Counted from the stretch's first letter, positions 42,663 through 51,297 are shown. The stretch: DNA of 62,797 nt from Catellatospora bangladeshensis (GCF_016862575.1 NZ_BONF01000037.1:1-62797); one strand, 5' to 3'. Translations and numbers: made by a program. The notes: generated from the letters alone by a model not told the origin.

Positions 42663-43877
42663 GTGTCCACGAGCGACGGGAACACCATGCCGACCGCCAC
42701 CGCCGTCCCCTCCGCCCTCGTCGAGCGACGGCTCGCCGACCCGTACCCGTACTTCGCGTGGCTGCGCCGGCACGCGCCCGCGCTGCGCGAGGACAAGCCC
42801 GGCGGCGCCGTCGTCTGGCACGTCTCGCGGTATGCCGACGTGCGTGCCCTGCTCAGTGACCGCCGCCTGAGCAAGTGCCCGCAGCGGGTGCCCGGTTACG
42901 TCGCCGGGCCGCCCGGTCTCAACCGGCACCTGGTCCACGCCGACCCGCCCGAGCACACCCGCCTGCGGCACCTGGTCAGCGCCGCCTTCATCCCCCGGCA
43001 CATCGCCGCGCTGGAACCGCTCATCGACACCACCGTCCGCGACCTGATCGACGGGCTCGACGGCCGGGCCGAGATCGACGTCGTCGGCGACTTCGCCGCC
43101 CCGCTCACGTTCACGCTGATCTGCGCCATCCTGGGCCTTCCCGAGCGGCTGAACACCGACCGCACGCGGCGGCTGCTGCTGGCCACCGTGACGCCCGAGG
43201 CGGCGTGGCCCGGCCCGGACGCCGACGGCACGCCGGCCGGCCTGATCGGCGAGCTGATCGCCGACAAGCGCCGCGGTGGGCACAGCGAGTCCGACCTGCT
43301 CGGCGCACTGGTGTCGGCGTGCGGCGCCGCGGGCGGCCTGACCGAGGAGGAGCTGGCCTCGACCGCGTACCTGCTGCTGCTGGTCGGGCACGACACCACC
43401 ATGAACCTCATCGGCAACGGGATGCTGGCGCTGCTGCGCCATCCGGAGCAGCTGGCGCTGCTGGAGCGGGAGCGGGTGCCGATCCGCACCGCAGTGGAGG
43501 AGCTGCTGCGCTACGACTCCCCGGTGCGCGACGCCACCTTCCGTGTGGCCGCCGAGCCGCTGACGGTGGCGGGCGAGCGCATCGAGCCGGGGCACATCGT
43601 CAGCCTGCTCATCGGCTCGGCCAACCGCGATCCGGACGTGTTCGAGCAGCCCGACCGCCTCGACCTGGCCCGTACGCCGAACAACCATCTGGCGCTGGGG
43701 CACGGCACGCACTTCTGCATCGGGGCAGCGCTCGCGCGGCTGCAGGCCTCGATCGCCTTCCCGTCGCTGCTGCGCCGCCTCGGCCCGGTGCGCCTGGCCG
43801 TTCCCGAGGACGAGCTGCGGTGGCGCCCGACCAGGGTCATGCGCGGGCTGTACACGCTGCCGGTCGTCCGCGCCTGA
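42663..43877 (+). CDS. Cytochrome P450
   Basis: A 404-residue bacterial P450. The I-helix LLLLVGHDTTMN, the K-helix ExxR in EELLRYDSPV and the haem-binding LGHGTHFCIGAALAR (C352) are intact; the usual Phe before the Gly is Leu, as in some CYP107-like enzymes. It lacks an adjacent ferredoxin. GTG 42663 or ATG 42687 (GGGAA upstream) may start it. No biosynthetic partner is adjacent, so the substrate is open. Confidence 0.88.
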   Translation: MSTSDGNTMPTATAVPSALVERRLADPYPYFAWLRRHAPALREDKPGGAVVWHVSRYADVRALLSDRRLSKCPQRVPGYVAGPPGLNRHLVHADPPEHTRLRHLVSAAFIPRHIAALEPLIDTTVRDLIDGLDGRAEIDVVGDFAAPLTFTLICAILGLPERLNTDRTRRLLLATVTPEAAWPGPDADGTPAGLIGELIADKRRGGHSESDLLGALVSACGAAGGLTEEELASTAYLLLLVGHDTTMNLIGNGMLALLRHPEQLALLERERVPIRTAVEELLRYDSPVRDATFRVAAEPLTVAGERIEPGHIVSLLIGSANRDPDVFEQPDRLDLARTPNNHLALGHGTHFCIGAALARLQASIAFPSLLRRLGPVRLAVPEDELRWRPTRVMRGLYTLPVVRA

Positions 43878-43904
43878 ACGGGCAGGCCGGGACCTACTGC
43901 CCGT
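43878..43904 (+). terminator. Terminator after the P450 gene
   Basis: ACGGGCAG (43878-43885) and CTGCCCGT (43897-43904) pair perfectly directly after the stop codon. Confidence 0.6.
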
Positions 43905-44010
43905 CACGCCGAGGCGCAACGACCCGGCACGCCGGTCTCATCGGCTCTGCCGCACACGGCTCCGCCGTGCGACGGTGAGTAGTGGAGGCAGCCGGACCGA
44001 GGAGGTCGTG

Positions 44011-44262
44011 ATGATGCCCTGGTATGGAGGAATGCCCGCGTGGGGCATGGGCCTGATGATGGCGTCCGTGCTGGCGGTGCTCGCGCTGCTGGTGGTCGGC
44101 GCCGTGCTGCTCGCCCAGCGGCTGGACGGCGGCGGGCGCGCCGCGGCGGTGCCGCCGACCCCGCAGCAGGTGCTCGCCATCCGCCTGGCGCGGGGCGAGA
44201 TCACCGAGGCGGAGTACCGCGCACGGCTCGCGCTGCTGGCGGGACGCCACGGCGCCGGCTGA
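44011..44262 (+). CDS. SHOCT-domain small membrane protein
   Basis: An 83-residue protein: a Met/Gly/Trp-rich start (MMPWYGGMPAWGMG), one membrane helix, then TPQQVLAIRLARGEITEAEYRARLALL, the short C-terminal SHOCT motif. GGAGG ends 5 bases before ATG 44011. SHOCT modules are common oligomerisation tails. Function unknown. Confidence 0.8.
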   Translation: MMPWYGGMPAWGMGLMMASVLAVLALLVVGAVLLAQRLDGGGRAAAVPPTPQQVLAIRLARGEITEAEYRARLALLAGRHGAG

Positions 44263-44271
44263 GGCGAGCCG

Positions 44272-44766
44272 TCAGGCCTGGACCGCCTCCGACGGCTCAT
44301 GCAGGGAGGCTGTCCACGGCTGCTCGGCCCAGGGCTGCAAGCCGGTGTCCAGCACGGCGTCGAGCGAGGCGCGCAGCTCGGCGGCCTCGGCGGCCCCGAA
44401 CTTCGCCTCGAACCGTTCCTGCGCCTGCTGCCACAGCGGCAGACCCGCCTTCACCTTGGCGAGGCCGGCCGGGGTGAGGGCGACCAGGCGGGCCCGGCGG
44501 TCGGTGGCCGACGGCTCGATGGTGACCAGGCCCTCACGCGCGAGCGGCTTGAGGTTGGTGGCCATCGTGGTGCGGTCCATCGCGATCAGCTCGGCGAGGC
44601 CGCTGATCGTCAGCTCCCCCTGCACGCTGAGCAGCTGCAGAATGCTGAACTGCGTGGATCGCAGCCCGATCGGGGCCAGCGCCCGGTCATAGGTCGCGCC
44701 GAGGTATCGGGCCGCCTTGCGCAGCGCGAGGTTGTTGCACGGCCCGACGGGCGTCCGTGTGGTCAC
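44272..44766 (-). CDS. MarR-family regulator
   Basis: A 164-residue winged-helix repressor: LRSTQFSILQLLSVQGELTISGLAELIAMDRTTMATNLKPLAREGLV is the recognition region and SATDRRARLVALTPAG the wing. GTG 44766 has GGAG 5-6 bases upstream. A near-palindromic box at 44797-44817, repeated before the VOC and permease genes, is the likely operator, so it probably represses itself and those genes. An early Cys (PCNNLALR) might be a redox sensor, a speculation. Confidence 0.85.
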   Translation of the reverse strand: MTTRTPVGPCNNLALRKAARYLGATYDRALAPIGLRSTQFSILQLLSVQGELTISGLAELIAMDRTTMATNLKPLAREGLVTIEPSATDRRARLVALTPAGLAKVKAGLPLWQQAQERFEAKFGAAEAAELRASLDAVLDTGLQPWAEQPWTASLHEPSEAVQA

Positions 44767-44796
44767 CGTCTCCTCCCTCCGAGGACACCGCCAAGG

Positions 44797-44817
44797 ATAC
44801 GCGCAGGTGCTCGCAAT
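44797..44817. promoter_or_regulatory. MarR box 1
   Basis: ATACGCGCAGGTGCTCGCAAT, 31 bases before the MarR start codon, aligns with the boxes at 44889 and 45508 (common TACGCGCA..TGCTCG). Confidence 0.5.
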
Positions 44818-44888
44818 TGCGACGGTGCACCTCCGGGCGGGCTTCGGCGGCCCGGCGCCCTTGACCGCGAGCGGCGGCAACGTCGCCA

Positions 44889-44908
44889 ATACGCGCATAT
44901 GCTCGTAT
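44889..44908. promoter_or_regulatory. MarR box 2
   Basis: ATACGCGCATATGCTCGTAT is a 20-base palindrome with a single mismatched pair, 78 bases before the VOC gene. It is the best copy of the box. Confidence 0.6.
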
Positions 44909-44986
44909 CACCCGCAGGCACCCGCCCTGAAGGCGTCAATAGGCCGGTCCGCGATACGGGCGGCCCGGCGAGGAAGGACAATCTCC

Positions 44987-45457
44987 GTGGACCTGAAACT
45001 TGAAGTCATCGTGCTGCCCGTCACCGACGTGGACCGGGCCAGGGCCTTCTACGAGGCGGCCGGCTTCCGGCTGGACCTGGACAAGGCGCCCACCGAGGAC
45101 TGGCGCGCGGTGCACCTCACGCCGCCCGGTTCCGAGTGCTCGATCATGTTCGGCAAGGGGCTCACCTCGGCCGAGCCGGGCTCGATCCAGGGCCTGTACC
45201 TCGTCGTCGCCGACATCGAGCAGGCCCGCGGGGAACTGGTCGGCAGGGGCATCCAGGTGAGCGAGGTGTTCCATGACGGCGGCGGACTGGTCTTCCACGG
45301 CCACGAAGGCGGGGACGTCACCCACCGCGCGCCCCAAGCCCGGCTCACCGGCCCGCACCCCGAACGCGCCGACTACGGCTCCTTCGCCACGTTCCGGGAC
45401 CCGGACGGCAACGGCTGGGTGCTGCAGGAGGTCAGGAAACGGGCACCCGGGCGCTGA
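44987..45457 (+). CDS. VOC/glyoxalase-superfamily protein
   Basis: A 156-residue protein with paired beta-alpha-beta modules: LEVIVLPVTDVDRARAFYEAAGF at the start, then YLVVADIEQARGELVGRG and FRDPDGNGWVLQEV. Metal-binding residues are only partly conserved. GTG 44987 has AAGGA about 9 bases upstream. Under the putative MarR box, it may be a detoxification enzyme or a resistance-type binding protein. Confidence 0.8.
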   Translation: MDLKLEVIVLPVTDVDRARAFYEAAGFRLDLDKAPTEDWRAVHLTPPGSECSIMFGKGLTSAEPGSIQGLYLVVADIEQARGELVGRGIQVSEVFHDGGGLVFHGHEGGDVTHRAPQARLTGPHPERADYGSFATFRDPDGNGWVLQEVRKRAPGR

Positions 45458-45470
45458 CCCCCGCCTCGTG

Positions 45471-45501
45471 CCGGACCACGGGCGCCAGGCCCGTGGTCCG
45501 G
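45471..45501 (+). terminator. Terminator after the VOC gene
   Basis: CCGGACCACGGGC (45471-45483) and GCCCGTGGTCCGG (45489-45501) form a perfect 13-bp stem with a 5-base loop. Confidence 0.75.
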
Positions 45502-45507
45502 CCGGAA

Positions 45508-45525
45508 TAGGAGCACATGCTCGTA
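45508..45525. promoter_or_regulatory. MarR box 3
   Basis: TAGGAGCACATGCTCGTA contains the palindrome GAGCA-CA-TGCTC and matches boxes 1 and 2. It lies 63 bases before the permease gene. Confidence 0.5.
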
Positions 45526-45587
45526 ATGTTGACGACCGTGGCTTCGCATAACGCGAGCCGCCCGTCTCCCGACCAGAAAGCCGTGCC

Positions 45588-46613
45588 ATGACCTCTTCTC
45601 CCGTCTCCGCCACCCCGGTAGCGGCGAGTGCAGCCGCCCCGGATCAGCCTGCGGCCACCCCGCCGGTGCGCACGTGGCTGCAGCCCGTGGTGATCGCGCT
45701 GGTCGTGGTGGCCGCGTTCCTCAGCTGCTACCTGGGACTGCAGCGCGATCCGCAGCCGCGCGGGATCCCGGTCGCCGTGGCCGGAGCGGACCTGCCCGGC
45801 CAGGTCGGCCAGGCCCTCGGCGACCGGGTCGACATCCGGCCGGTGGCCGACGCCGCGGCCGCGCGCGAGGCGGTGCTGCGCCACGACGCCGTCGCCGCGC
45901 TCAGCGCCGATGGCCAGGGCGGCCTCGAACTGCGGATCGCCGGGGCGGAGGGCGCCTCCAACACGTCGGCCGTCAAGGCGCTCGTCGGCGCGTACGCCGG
46001 CGGGGCGGGCCTGCACCTGACCACCGAGGACGTGGTCCCGCTGGCGCCCGCCGACGCGCGCGGCCTGGCCGGGTTCTACCTGGCGTTCGGCGTGTCGCTG
46101 GCCGGGTTCGTGCTCGCCTCGAACGCGCTCGGCCTGGCCGGGGCACTGCTCCTGCGCCACCGTCTCTGGCTGCTGGCCGGCACGTCCCTGGCCATCGGCA
46201 CCGTCGCCGCGATCATCGCGGGTCCGGTGCTGGGCGCGGTGCCGGGCGCGCTCGTGCCGCTGGCGCTCACGCTCGCCCTGCTGGCGGCCGCGGCCGGGTT
46301 CACCACCAAGCTGCTCGGCACGTACCTGGGCCCGATCGGCCTGCCGGTCGCCACGCTGGTGCTACTCACCCTGGGCAACGCCGTCAGCGGGGCCGTCGTC
46401 GGCGCCGACCTGCTGCCCACGGCGGCGAGGGCGCTGTCGCCGCTGCTGCCGCCCGGCGCGGCCGTACGCGCCATCAGCGACCTGAGCTACTTCCACGGCG
46501 CGCATGCCATGGGACCGGTGCTCACCCTGGCCCTGTGGGCGGCGGGCGCCGCGCTCCTGATCTGGCTGCGGCCGCGCCTGACCCGGCACCGGACCACGAC
46601 CGTGCCCGCCTGA
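45588..46613 (+). CDS. ABC-2/YhgE-type membrane permease
   Basis: A 341-residue membrane protein. One helix (about 32-50) precedes a roughly 120-residue extracytoplasmic domain, followed by about five membrane helices, the topology of YhgE/Pip-type ABC-2 permeases. No ATPase gene is adjacent. It is probably controlled by the MarR protein and translated with the NmrA-like gene 29 bases downstream. Substrate unknown. Confidence 0.7.
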   Translation: MTSSPVSATPVAASAAAPDQPAATPPVRTWLQPVVIALVVVAAFLSCYLGLQRDPQPRGIPVAVAGADLPGQVGQALGDRVDIRPVADAAAAREAVLRHDAVAALSADGQGGLELRIAGAEGASNTSAVKALVGAYAGGAGLHLTTEDVVPLAPADARGLAGFYLAFGVSLAGFVLASNALGLAGALLLRHRLWLLAGTSLAIGTVAAIIAGPVLGAVPGALVPLALTLALLAAAAGFTTKLLGTYLGPIGLPVATLVLLTLGNAVSGAVVGADLLPTAARALSPLLPPGAAVRAISDLSYFHGAHAMGPVLTLALWAAGAALLIWLRPRLTRHRTTTVPA

Positions 46614-46642
46614 CCGGCGGGTCTCACCGAAGGAGAACGCCC

Positions 46643-47548
46643 ATGGCCAGCCAGGATCTCGTCCTCATCACCGGCGTGGGTGGCGTCGGGCGCACCATCG
46701 TCGACAAGCTGCGCGCGGACGGCGTGCCGGTGCGCGCGATGGTCCGCCGCGACGACGAGCGCGCCGGCGAGCTGCGCGAGAGCGGCGTCGAGGTCGTGCT
46801 CGGCGATCTGACCCGGCCCGAGACCGTCGCGGCCGCACTGGACGGGGCCGGTGCCATGTACTTCGCGATGCCGGTGTCGCCGGATCACCTGCTGGCGGCG
46901 ACCGTCGTGGCGAGCGTGGCGCGGGAGTACGGCGGCCTGACCGGCCTGCTGGACATGTCGCAGATGACGGTGTCGCAGATGACCGCGACCAGCACCGGCG
47001 AGTCCCACCAGCAGCGGCTGCACTGGCTGGCCGAGCAGGTGTTCGACTGGTCCGGCCTGCCGGTGATCCATCTTCGGCCGACCTCGTTCCTGGACAACCC
47101 GCTGTTCACGACGCTCGCGGCGCAGTCGATCCGGCGCGACGGCACCATCGCGCTGCCGTTCGGCACCGGCCGGACCTCGCCGGTGGCCGTGGACGACGTC
47201 GCCCGCGTCGCCGCCACGGTGCTGCGCGATCCGGCCGTTCATGCCGGGCACGTATACGAGCTGACCGGCCCGCGCAGCGTCGGCATGCCCGAGCTGGCCG
47301 AGGAGTTCTCGCGGGCGCTGGGCCGGACGGTGTCGTACGTGGACGTGCCCGCCGACCGGTGGCAGGCCGAGGTGCTGGCGCACGCCGGTCTCCCGCCGCA
47401 CACCGAGCAGCACATCGCCACCATGGCGCGCCTGCACCGGGAGAACCGCTACGACCGCACCTCCGGCGACGTCGCGCGCGTCACCGGCGTACCCCCGCAG
47501 AGCATCGAGTCGTTCGTGGCCGCACGCCGGGACTTCTACCTCGGCTGA
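46643..47548 (+). CDS. NmrA-like NAD(P)-binding oxidoreductase
   Basis: A 301-residue atypical short-chain dehydrogenase. LVLITGVGGVGRTIVDKL is the dinucleotide fold, and RAMVRRDDERAGEL and VEVVLGDLTRPETV match NmrA/NAD(P)H-azoreductase relatives. The HLRPTSFLDNPL segment is typical of this group. AAGGAG 8 bases before ATG 46643. It may use a quinone or act as a redox sensor. Likely cotranscribed with the permease. Confidence 0.8.
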   Translation: MASQDLVLITGVGGVGRTIVDKLRADGVPVRAMVRRDDERAGELRESGVEVVLGDLTRPETVAAALDGAGAMYFAMPVSPDHLLAATVVASVAREYGGLTGLLDMSQMTVSQMTATSTGESHQQRLHWLAEQVFDWSGLPVIHLRPTSFLDNPLFTTLAAQSIRRDGTIALPFGTGRTSPVAVDDVARVAATVLRDPAVHAGHVYELTGPRSVGMPELAEEFSRALGRTVSYVDVPADRWQAEVLAHAGLPPHTEQHIATMARLHRENRYDRTSGDVARVTGVPPQSIESFVAARRDFYLG

Positions 47549-47578
47549 CCGGGCCCGACCACCCACCAGGAGGAGATC

Positions 47579-47665
47579 ATGCGACTTCCGCGCCCCTTGC
47601 TCGCGGTGTCCGCGGCCGTGATGACGCTCGCGGTGTCCGTCGGCTGCTTCGCGCAGCTCTGGTGA
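47579..47665 (+). CDS. Tiny membrane peptide (28 aa)
   Basis: ATG 47579 has a near-ideal AGGAGGAGA site. The peptide MRLPRPLLAVSAAVMTLAV... is one hydrophobic helix with a late Cys and ends FAQLW. It follows the NmrA-like gene by 30 bases. It is too small for a family call; it may be a membrane microprotein or a chance ORF with a good site. Confidence 0.5.
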   Translation: MRLPRPLLAVSAAVMTLAVSVGCFAQLW

Positions 47666-47687
47666 GCAGCCGTGCGGCGTTGCGCCG

Positions 47688-48554
47688 ATGTGGTGTCATC
47701 GGCGGGTGAACTCCGCAGCCGCAGGCACGACGATCGATCCGCGCTGGGCACGTCTGCTGGACGCGCTGCACCCCGACGAGTTCCCGCTGCGCGAGCGCGT
47801 CAAGGAGCAGTTCGACGCGGCGATGATCGACCACATCTCCCGGGCCGACTACGGCCACGACGCCGAGCGGCACCGCCGCGCCGTCAGCGACCTGCTGGCC
47901 GCCCGGACGTGGCCCGGCGAACTCGACTGGGTTCCCCTGGAGGTGCTCCAACTGACCCGGTGGAGCCGGCCGGAGCTGCCGGACGGCCCGTTGCCGCCGA
48001 CGGGGCGGCGCGGTCACCTCATGCGACTGTTCGCGTGCATGGCGCTGATCCGCATGCGGACACCCAACGGGTTGCCCGTGGACACGCTCGCCCCCTTCGT
48101 GGCCAGCGCCGTGGAGCTGGGCTCGCCCTTCCTGGACGACGCGGTGCCGTATCTGGCGTGGTGCCGCCGGCACGAGCCGGGTGACTGGCGCGACGACCCG
48201 GCCGACCTGCCGTTCCTGACCTTCGCGCTGTTGCTGCTCGCCACCGCGACGCGCGCCGAGCCGGACGTGCTGGGCGGCCTCGGGGGCATGCTGTTGCGCG
48301 AGGTGGCGGCCGTGGCCGAGGAGCTGGGCGAGGGATGGCGGATCGAGACCGAGCCGCCGCTGCTCGGGCCGCGCCCGCGGGCACAGCGCCACCGGGTCTG
48401 GTACGGCCTGGCCGGCCGTTTCCTGGTGGACGGCGCGGACGGCACCGACCTCGGCGGGCGGCTGGCCGAACTGGGCCGGGCCGTGCGCGGGGAGTCGGGT
48501 GCGACCACCGCAGATCTGCGGGACCTGTTCGCGGCCTGGGATCGCGCGGCGTAA
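47688..48554 (+). CDS. Hypothetical soluble protein
   Basis: A 288-residue protein, mostly helical, with PRWARLLDALHPDEFPLRERVKEQ near the start and repeated Leu/Ala helices. The start is uncertain: ATG 47688 or GTG 47706; neither has a clear ribosome binding site. No domain is recognised. It stands alone between the NmrA-like and sulfonate loci. Confidence 0.6.
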   Translation: MWCHRRVNSAAAGTTIDPRWARLLDALHPDEFPLRERVKEQFDAAMIDHISRADYGHDAERHRRAVSDLLAARTWPGELDWVPLEVLQLTRWSRPELPDGPLPPTGRRGHLMRLFACMALIRMRTPNGLPVDTLAPFVASAVELGSPFLDDAVPYLAWCRRHEPGDWRDDPADLPFLTFALLLLATATRAEPDVLGGLGGMLLREVAAVAEELGEGWRIETEPPLLGPRPRAQRHRVWYGLAGRFLVDGADGTDLGGRLAELGRAVRGESGATTADLRDLFAAWDRAA

Positions 48555-48610
48555 CCGGCCAGTTCAGACACTCCCATCAATAGATGTTTCCCAATAAGTG
48601 GAATTCCTAT

Positions 48611-48638
48611 TTCGCATGTAGGAGATGTGGGATAGCGT
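48611..48638 (+). promoter_or_regulatory. Putative promoter of the sulfonate operon leader
   Basis: In an AT-rich island, TTCGCA (48611-48616), 16 bases and TAGCGT (48633-48638) precede ATG 48646 by 7 bases, implying a leaderless leader-peptide transcript. Confidence 0.4.
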
Positions 48639-48645
48639 ATCGGTT

Positions 48646-48738
48646 ATGAACAGCCGGCAGATCCTCCTGGACGGCACCGCGGTCGCGGTGTCGCGCGGAT
48701 GCTGCCGTGGCTGGACCTCCGCTCGCGGCTGCTGCTGA
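48646..48738 (+). CDS. Cys-rich leader peptide of the sulfonate operon (CAL-like)
   Basis: A 30-codon ORF beginning MNSRQILLDGTAVAV and ending SRGCCRGWTSARGCC, then TGA. Two TGC-TGC pairs (48700-48705 and 48730-48735) sit late in the ORF, the second directly before the stop. It lies 151 bases upstream of a sulfur-scavenging operon. Cysteine-codon leaders upstream of sulfur genes are known in mycobacteria (cysteine-responsive attenuation). Slow Cys decoding under sulfur starvation would raise downstream expression. This assignment follows from position and codon content. Confidence 0.65.
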   Translation: MNSRQILLDGTAVAVSRGCCRGWTSARGCC

Positions 48739-48889
48739 ACGCCGCTCCCCTCCTCATTCCAGCGCGACGCTGCCGGCCATGACGCCCGGCAGCCGCCTCC
48801 TGCCCGCGGCACCGGCCGCCCGACACCGCAGCGCGACCACGCGACCCCAGGCGTGGCGCGTACCCGTCGTCTCCGCCTGGAGGATCCCC

Positions 48890-49399
48890 ATGACCGTCAT
48901 CGCCAGACCCCCGGCGCCGCTCGACCCCCTCACGTTCCGCGCCCTGCTGCGCCGCCAGGCCGCGTCGGTCGCCGTGGTCACCGCCGCGGGCGACCCGCCG
49001 GTGGGTTTCACCGCGACCTCGTTCACCTCTGTGTCGCTGCACCCGCCGCTGGTGTCGTTCTGCCTGGCCCGCTCGTCGTCGAGCTGGCCGACCGTGGCCC
49101 TTGCCGAGCACGTCGCCGTGCACCTGCTCGGCGAGCAGCAGCACGAGGTGGCCCGCACGTTCGCCACCAGCGGCATCGACCGCTTCGCCGCCCACTCCGG
49201 CTGGCAGCCCGGCCCCTACGGCGTGCCGCTGCTGGACGAGCCGGTGGCCTGGCTGGTGTGCCGGGTCGCCCAGCGGATCACCGCCGGCGACCACACCATC
49301 GTGCTGGCCGAGCCCCTGACCGGGCAGCACGGCGACGGCGCTCCCCTGCTCTACCACGACGGCCGCTACGCCGCCCTGCGTCCATCCCCGAAGGAGTGA
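48890..49399 (+). CDS. Flavin reductase for sulfonate/LLM monooxygenases
   Basis: A 169-residue flavin reductase-like protein (LRRQAASVAVVTAAGDPPVGFTATSFTSVSLHPPLVSF is the FMN-binding signature). It supplies reduced FMN to the LLM monooxygenases of this operon. GGAGG precedes ATG 48890 by 6 bases. It opens the structural part of the operon, 3 bases before ssuA. Confidence 0.88.
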   Translation: MTVIARPPAPLDPLTFRALLRRQAASVAVVTAAGDPPVGFTATSFTSVSLHPPLVSFCLARSSSSWPTVALAEHVAVHLLGEQQHEVARTFATSGIDRFAAHSGWQPGPYGVPLLDEPVAWLVCRVAQRITAGDHTIVLAEPLTGQHGDGAPLLYHDGRYAALRPSPKE

Positions 49400-49402
49400 C
49401 CG

Positions 49403-50461
49403 ATGAACCAACCATCCGTCCTGGCCCGCCGCAGTTTCCTGTCCGCCGGCCTCGGCGCTCTCGCCCTGGGCCTGACCGCGTGCGCCGCCGATGAGACCCC
49501 CGCCGCGGCAGCCCTCGACACGCCGCTGACCGAGTCCGTCCCCCAGGGCACCAAGCTCGTCGTGGGCGACAAGGAACACCAGTGGGCGATCGAGTTCTCC
49601 GGCGAGGCGAAGAACCTCACCTTCGAGGTGGAGTTCGCCAATCTCAGCGGCGGCCCGGAGACGCTGGAGGCGTTCCGCGCCCGCGCTCTCGACCTGGGCT
49701 CGGTCGCCGACATCCCGCCGATCCACTCGCACTGGACCAACATCCCCACGAAGATCGTCGCGTCCAAGTACCGGCAGGACCCGCTCAACCACGCCATCTA
49801 CCGGCTCGGCATCGCGCCCGGCGCGGGCGTCAGCACGCTGGCCGACATCCGCGGCAAGAAGGTCGCGTACAGCCCCGGGCAGGCGCAGGGCGCACTCGTG
49901 CTGCGCGTGCTGCACAAGGCCGGGCTGCGCAAGGAGGACGTCGAGCTGATCGAGCTGCCCAGCACCGGCGACGTGTACGCCAACGCGCTGGCCAGCCGCC
50001 AGGTCGAGGTCGCCCCGATCGGCGGCGTGCAGATCAAGCGCTACGAGAGCAAGTACGGCAAGGACGGCGCCACCACCATCGCGCACGGGCTGCGCGACGA
50101 CCCGGGGCACCTGTACGCGCCGATCACCGTGCTCGCCGACCCGGCCAAGGCCGCCGCCATCCGCGAGTACGTGAAGGTGTGGGCGCGGGCCTGGCGCTGG
50201 CGCGAGGCCAACCCCGACGAGTGGATCGAGCGGTACTACGTCAAGAAGCAGGGTCTGTCCGTCGAGGACGGCAAGTGGATCGTCGCCAACGCCGGCATCG
50301 CCGACATCCCGGCGAGCTGGACCGACGCCATCGCCCGCCACCAGGAGACGATCGACCTGCTGGCCAAGGAGACCGGCAACAAGCCACTGAAGGCCGAGGA
50401 CCTGTACGACCGGCGGTTCGAGACCGTCGCCGCCGACGCGCTCGCCGGAGGTGCGAAGTGA
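49403..50461 (+). CDS. ssuA: Sulfonate/sulfur-ester ABC transporter lipoprotein (SsuA-like)
   Basis: A 352-residue substrate-binding lipoprotein. ARRSFL is a twin-arginine motif and LGLTAC (C27) the lipobox. The NMT1/SsuA-like fold has DLGSVADIPPIHSHW and KKVAYSPGQAQGALVLRVL. It binds an organosulfur compound outside the membrane. The stop overlaps the permease start (GTGA). Confidence 0.88.
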   Translation: MNQPSVLARRSFLSAGLGALALGLTACAADETPAAAALDTPLTESVPQGTKLVVGDKEHQWAIEFSGEAKNLTFEVEFANLSGGPETLEAFRARALDLGSVADIPPIHSHWTNIPTKIVASKYRQDPLNHAIYRLGIAPGAGVSTLADIRGKKVAYSPGQAQGALVLRVLHKAGLRKEDVELIELPSTGDVYANALASRQVEVAPIGGVQIKRYESKYGKDGATTIAHGLRDDPGHLYAPITVLADPAKAAAIREYVKVWARAWRWREANPDEWIERYYVKKQGLSVEDGKWIVANAGIADIPASWTDAIARHQETIDLLAKETGNKPLKAEDLYDRRFETVAADALAGGAK

Positions 50462-51297
50462 CCGCGTCCGTGCTCACCCGGCCGCAGACGGCGGCGGCGC
50501 CCCTGCCCACCCGCCGGGCCCGGCGCCGCCTCGGGCCCGGCCCGGCCATCCCGTTCGGGGCCGTCCTCGGGCCGCTGCTGCTGCTCGCCCTGTGGTCGAT
50601 CGGGTCGGCCGCGGGCTGGCTCGACTCGCGCACCCTGTCGGCGCCCTGGACCGTGGTCACCACCGCCGGTGACCTCATCGCCAGCGGCCGCCTGCAGGAC
50701 AACCTCGCCGTGTCGGCGCAGCGGGCCGCGCTCGGCCTGGGCATCGGCACGGTCCTCGGCACGGTGCTGGCGCTCGTCTCCGGGCTCAGCCGGTGGGGCG
50801 AGGCGCTGCTCGACGGCCCGGTCCAGATCAAGCGGGCCATCCCCGGCGTCGCGCTGATCCCGCTGCTGGTGCTGTGGCTGGGCATCGGCGAGCAGATGAA
50901 GGTGACCACGATCGTGCTCGGCGTGTTCGTGCCGGTCTACATCCACACCCACAACGGCCTGCGCAGCATCGACAGCCGGTACGTCGAGCTGGGCGAGTCG
51001 CTGCGGCTGCGCCCGGCGGTGTTCCTGCGCCGCATCGTGCTGCCGGGCGCGCTGCCCGGGTTCCTGCTCGGCATGCGGTTCGCCGTGGTGGGCGCCTGGC
51101 TGTCGCTGGTGGTCGTCGAGCAGATCAACTCGACCAGCGGCATCGGTTACATGATGGACCTGGCCCGGGAGTACGGCCAGACGGACATCATCATCGTCGG
51201 ACTCGTGCTGTACGGGCTGCTCGGGCTGGTGTCCGACGGCGCCGTCCGGCTCGTGCAGAGGAAGGCGCTGTCATGGCGACGCACGCTGGCGGACTGA
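50458..51297 (+). CDS. ssuC: Sulfonate ABC transporter permease (SsuC-like)
   Basis: A 279-residue BPD-type permease with about six membrane helices. The EAA loop for the ATPase is ELGESLRLRPAVFLRRIVLPGALPG. GTG 50458 has GGAGG about 6 bases upstream. Overlaps the ATPase gene by 25 bases. Confidence 0.9.
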   Translation: MTASVLTRPQTAAAPLPTRRARRRLGPGPAIPFGAVLGPLLLLALWSIGSAAGWLDSRTLSAPWTVVTTAGDLIASGRLQDNLAVSAQRAALGLGIGTVLGTVLALVSGLSRWGEALLDGPVQIKRAIPGVALIPLLVLWLGIGEQMKVTTIVLGVFVPVYIHTHNGLRSIDSRYVELGESLRLRPAVFLRRIVLPGALPGFLLGMRFAVVGAWLSLVVVEQINSTSGIGYMMDLAREYGQTDIIIVGLVLYGLLGLVSDGAVRLVQRKALSWRRTLAD

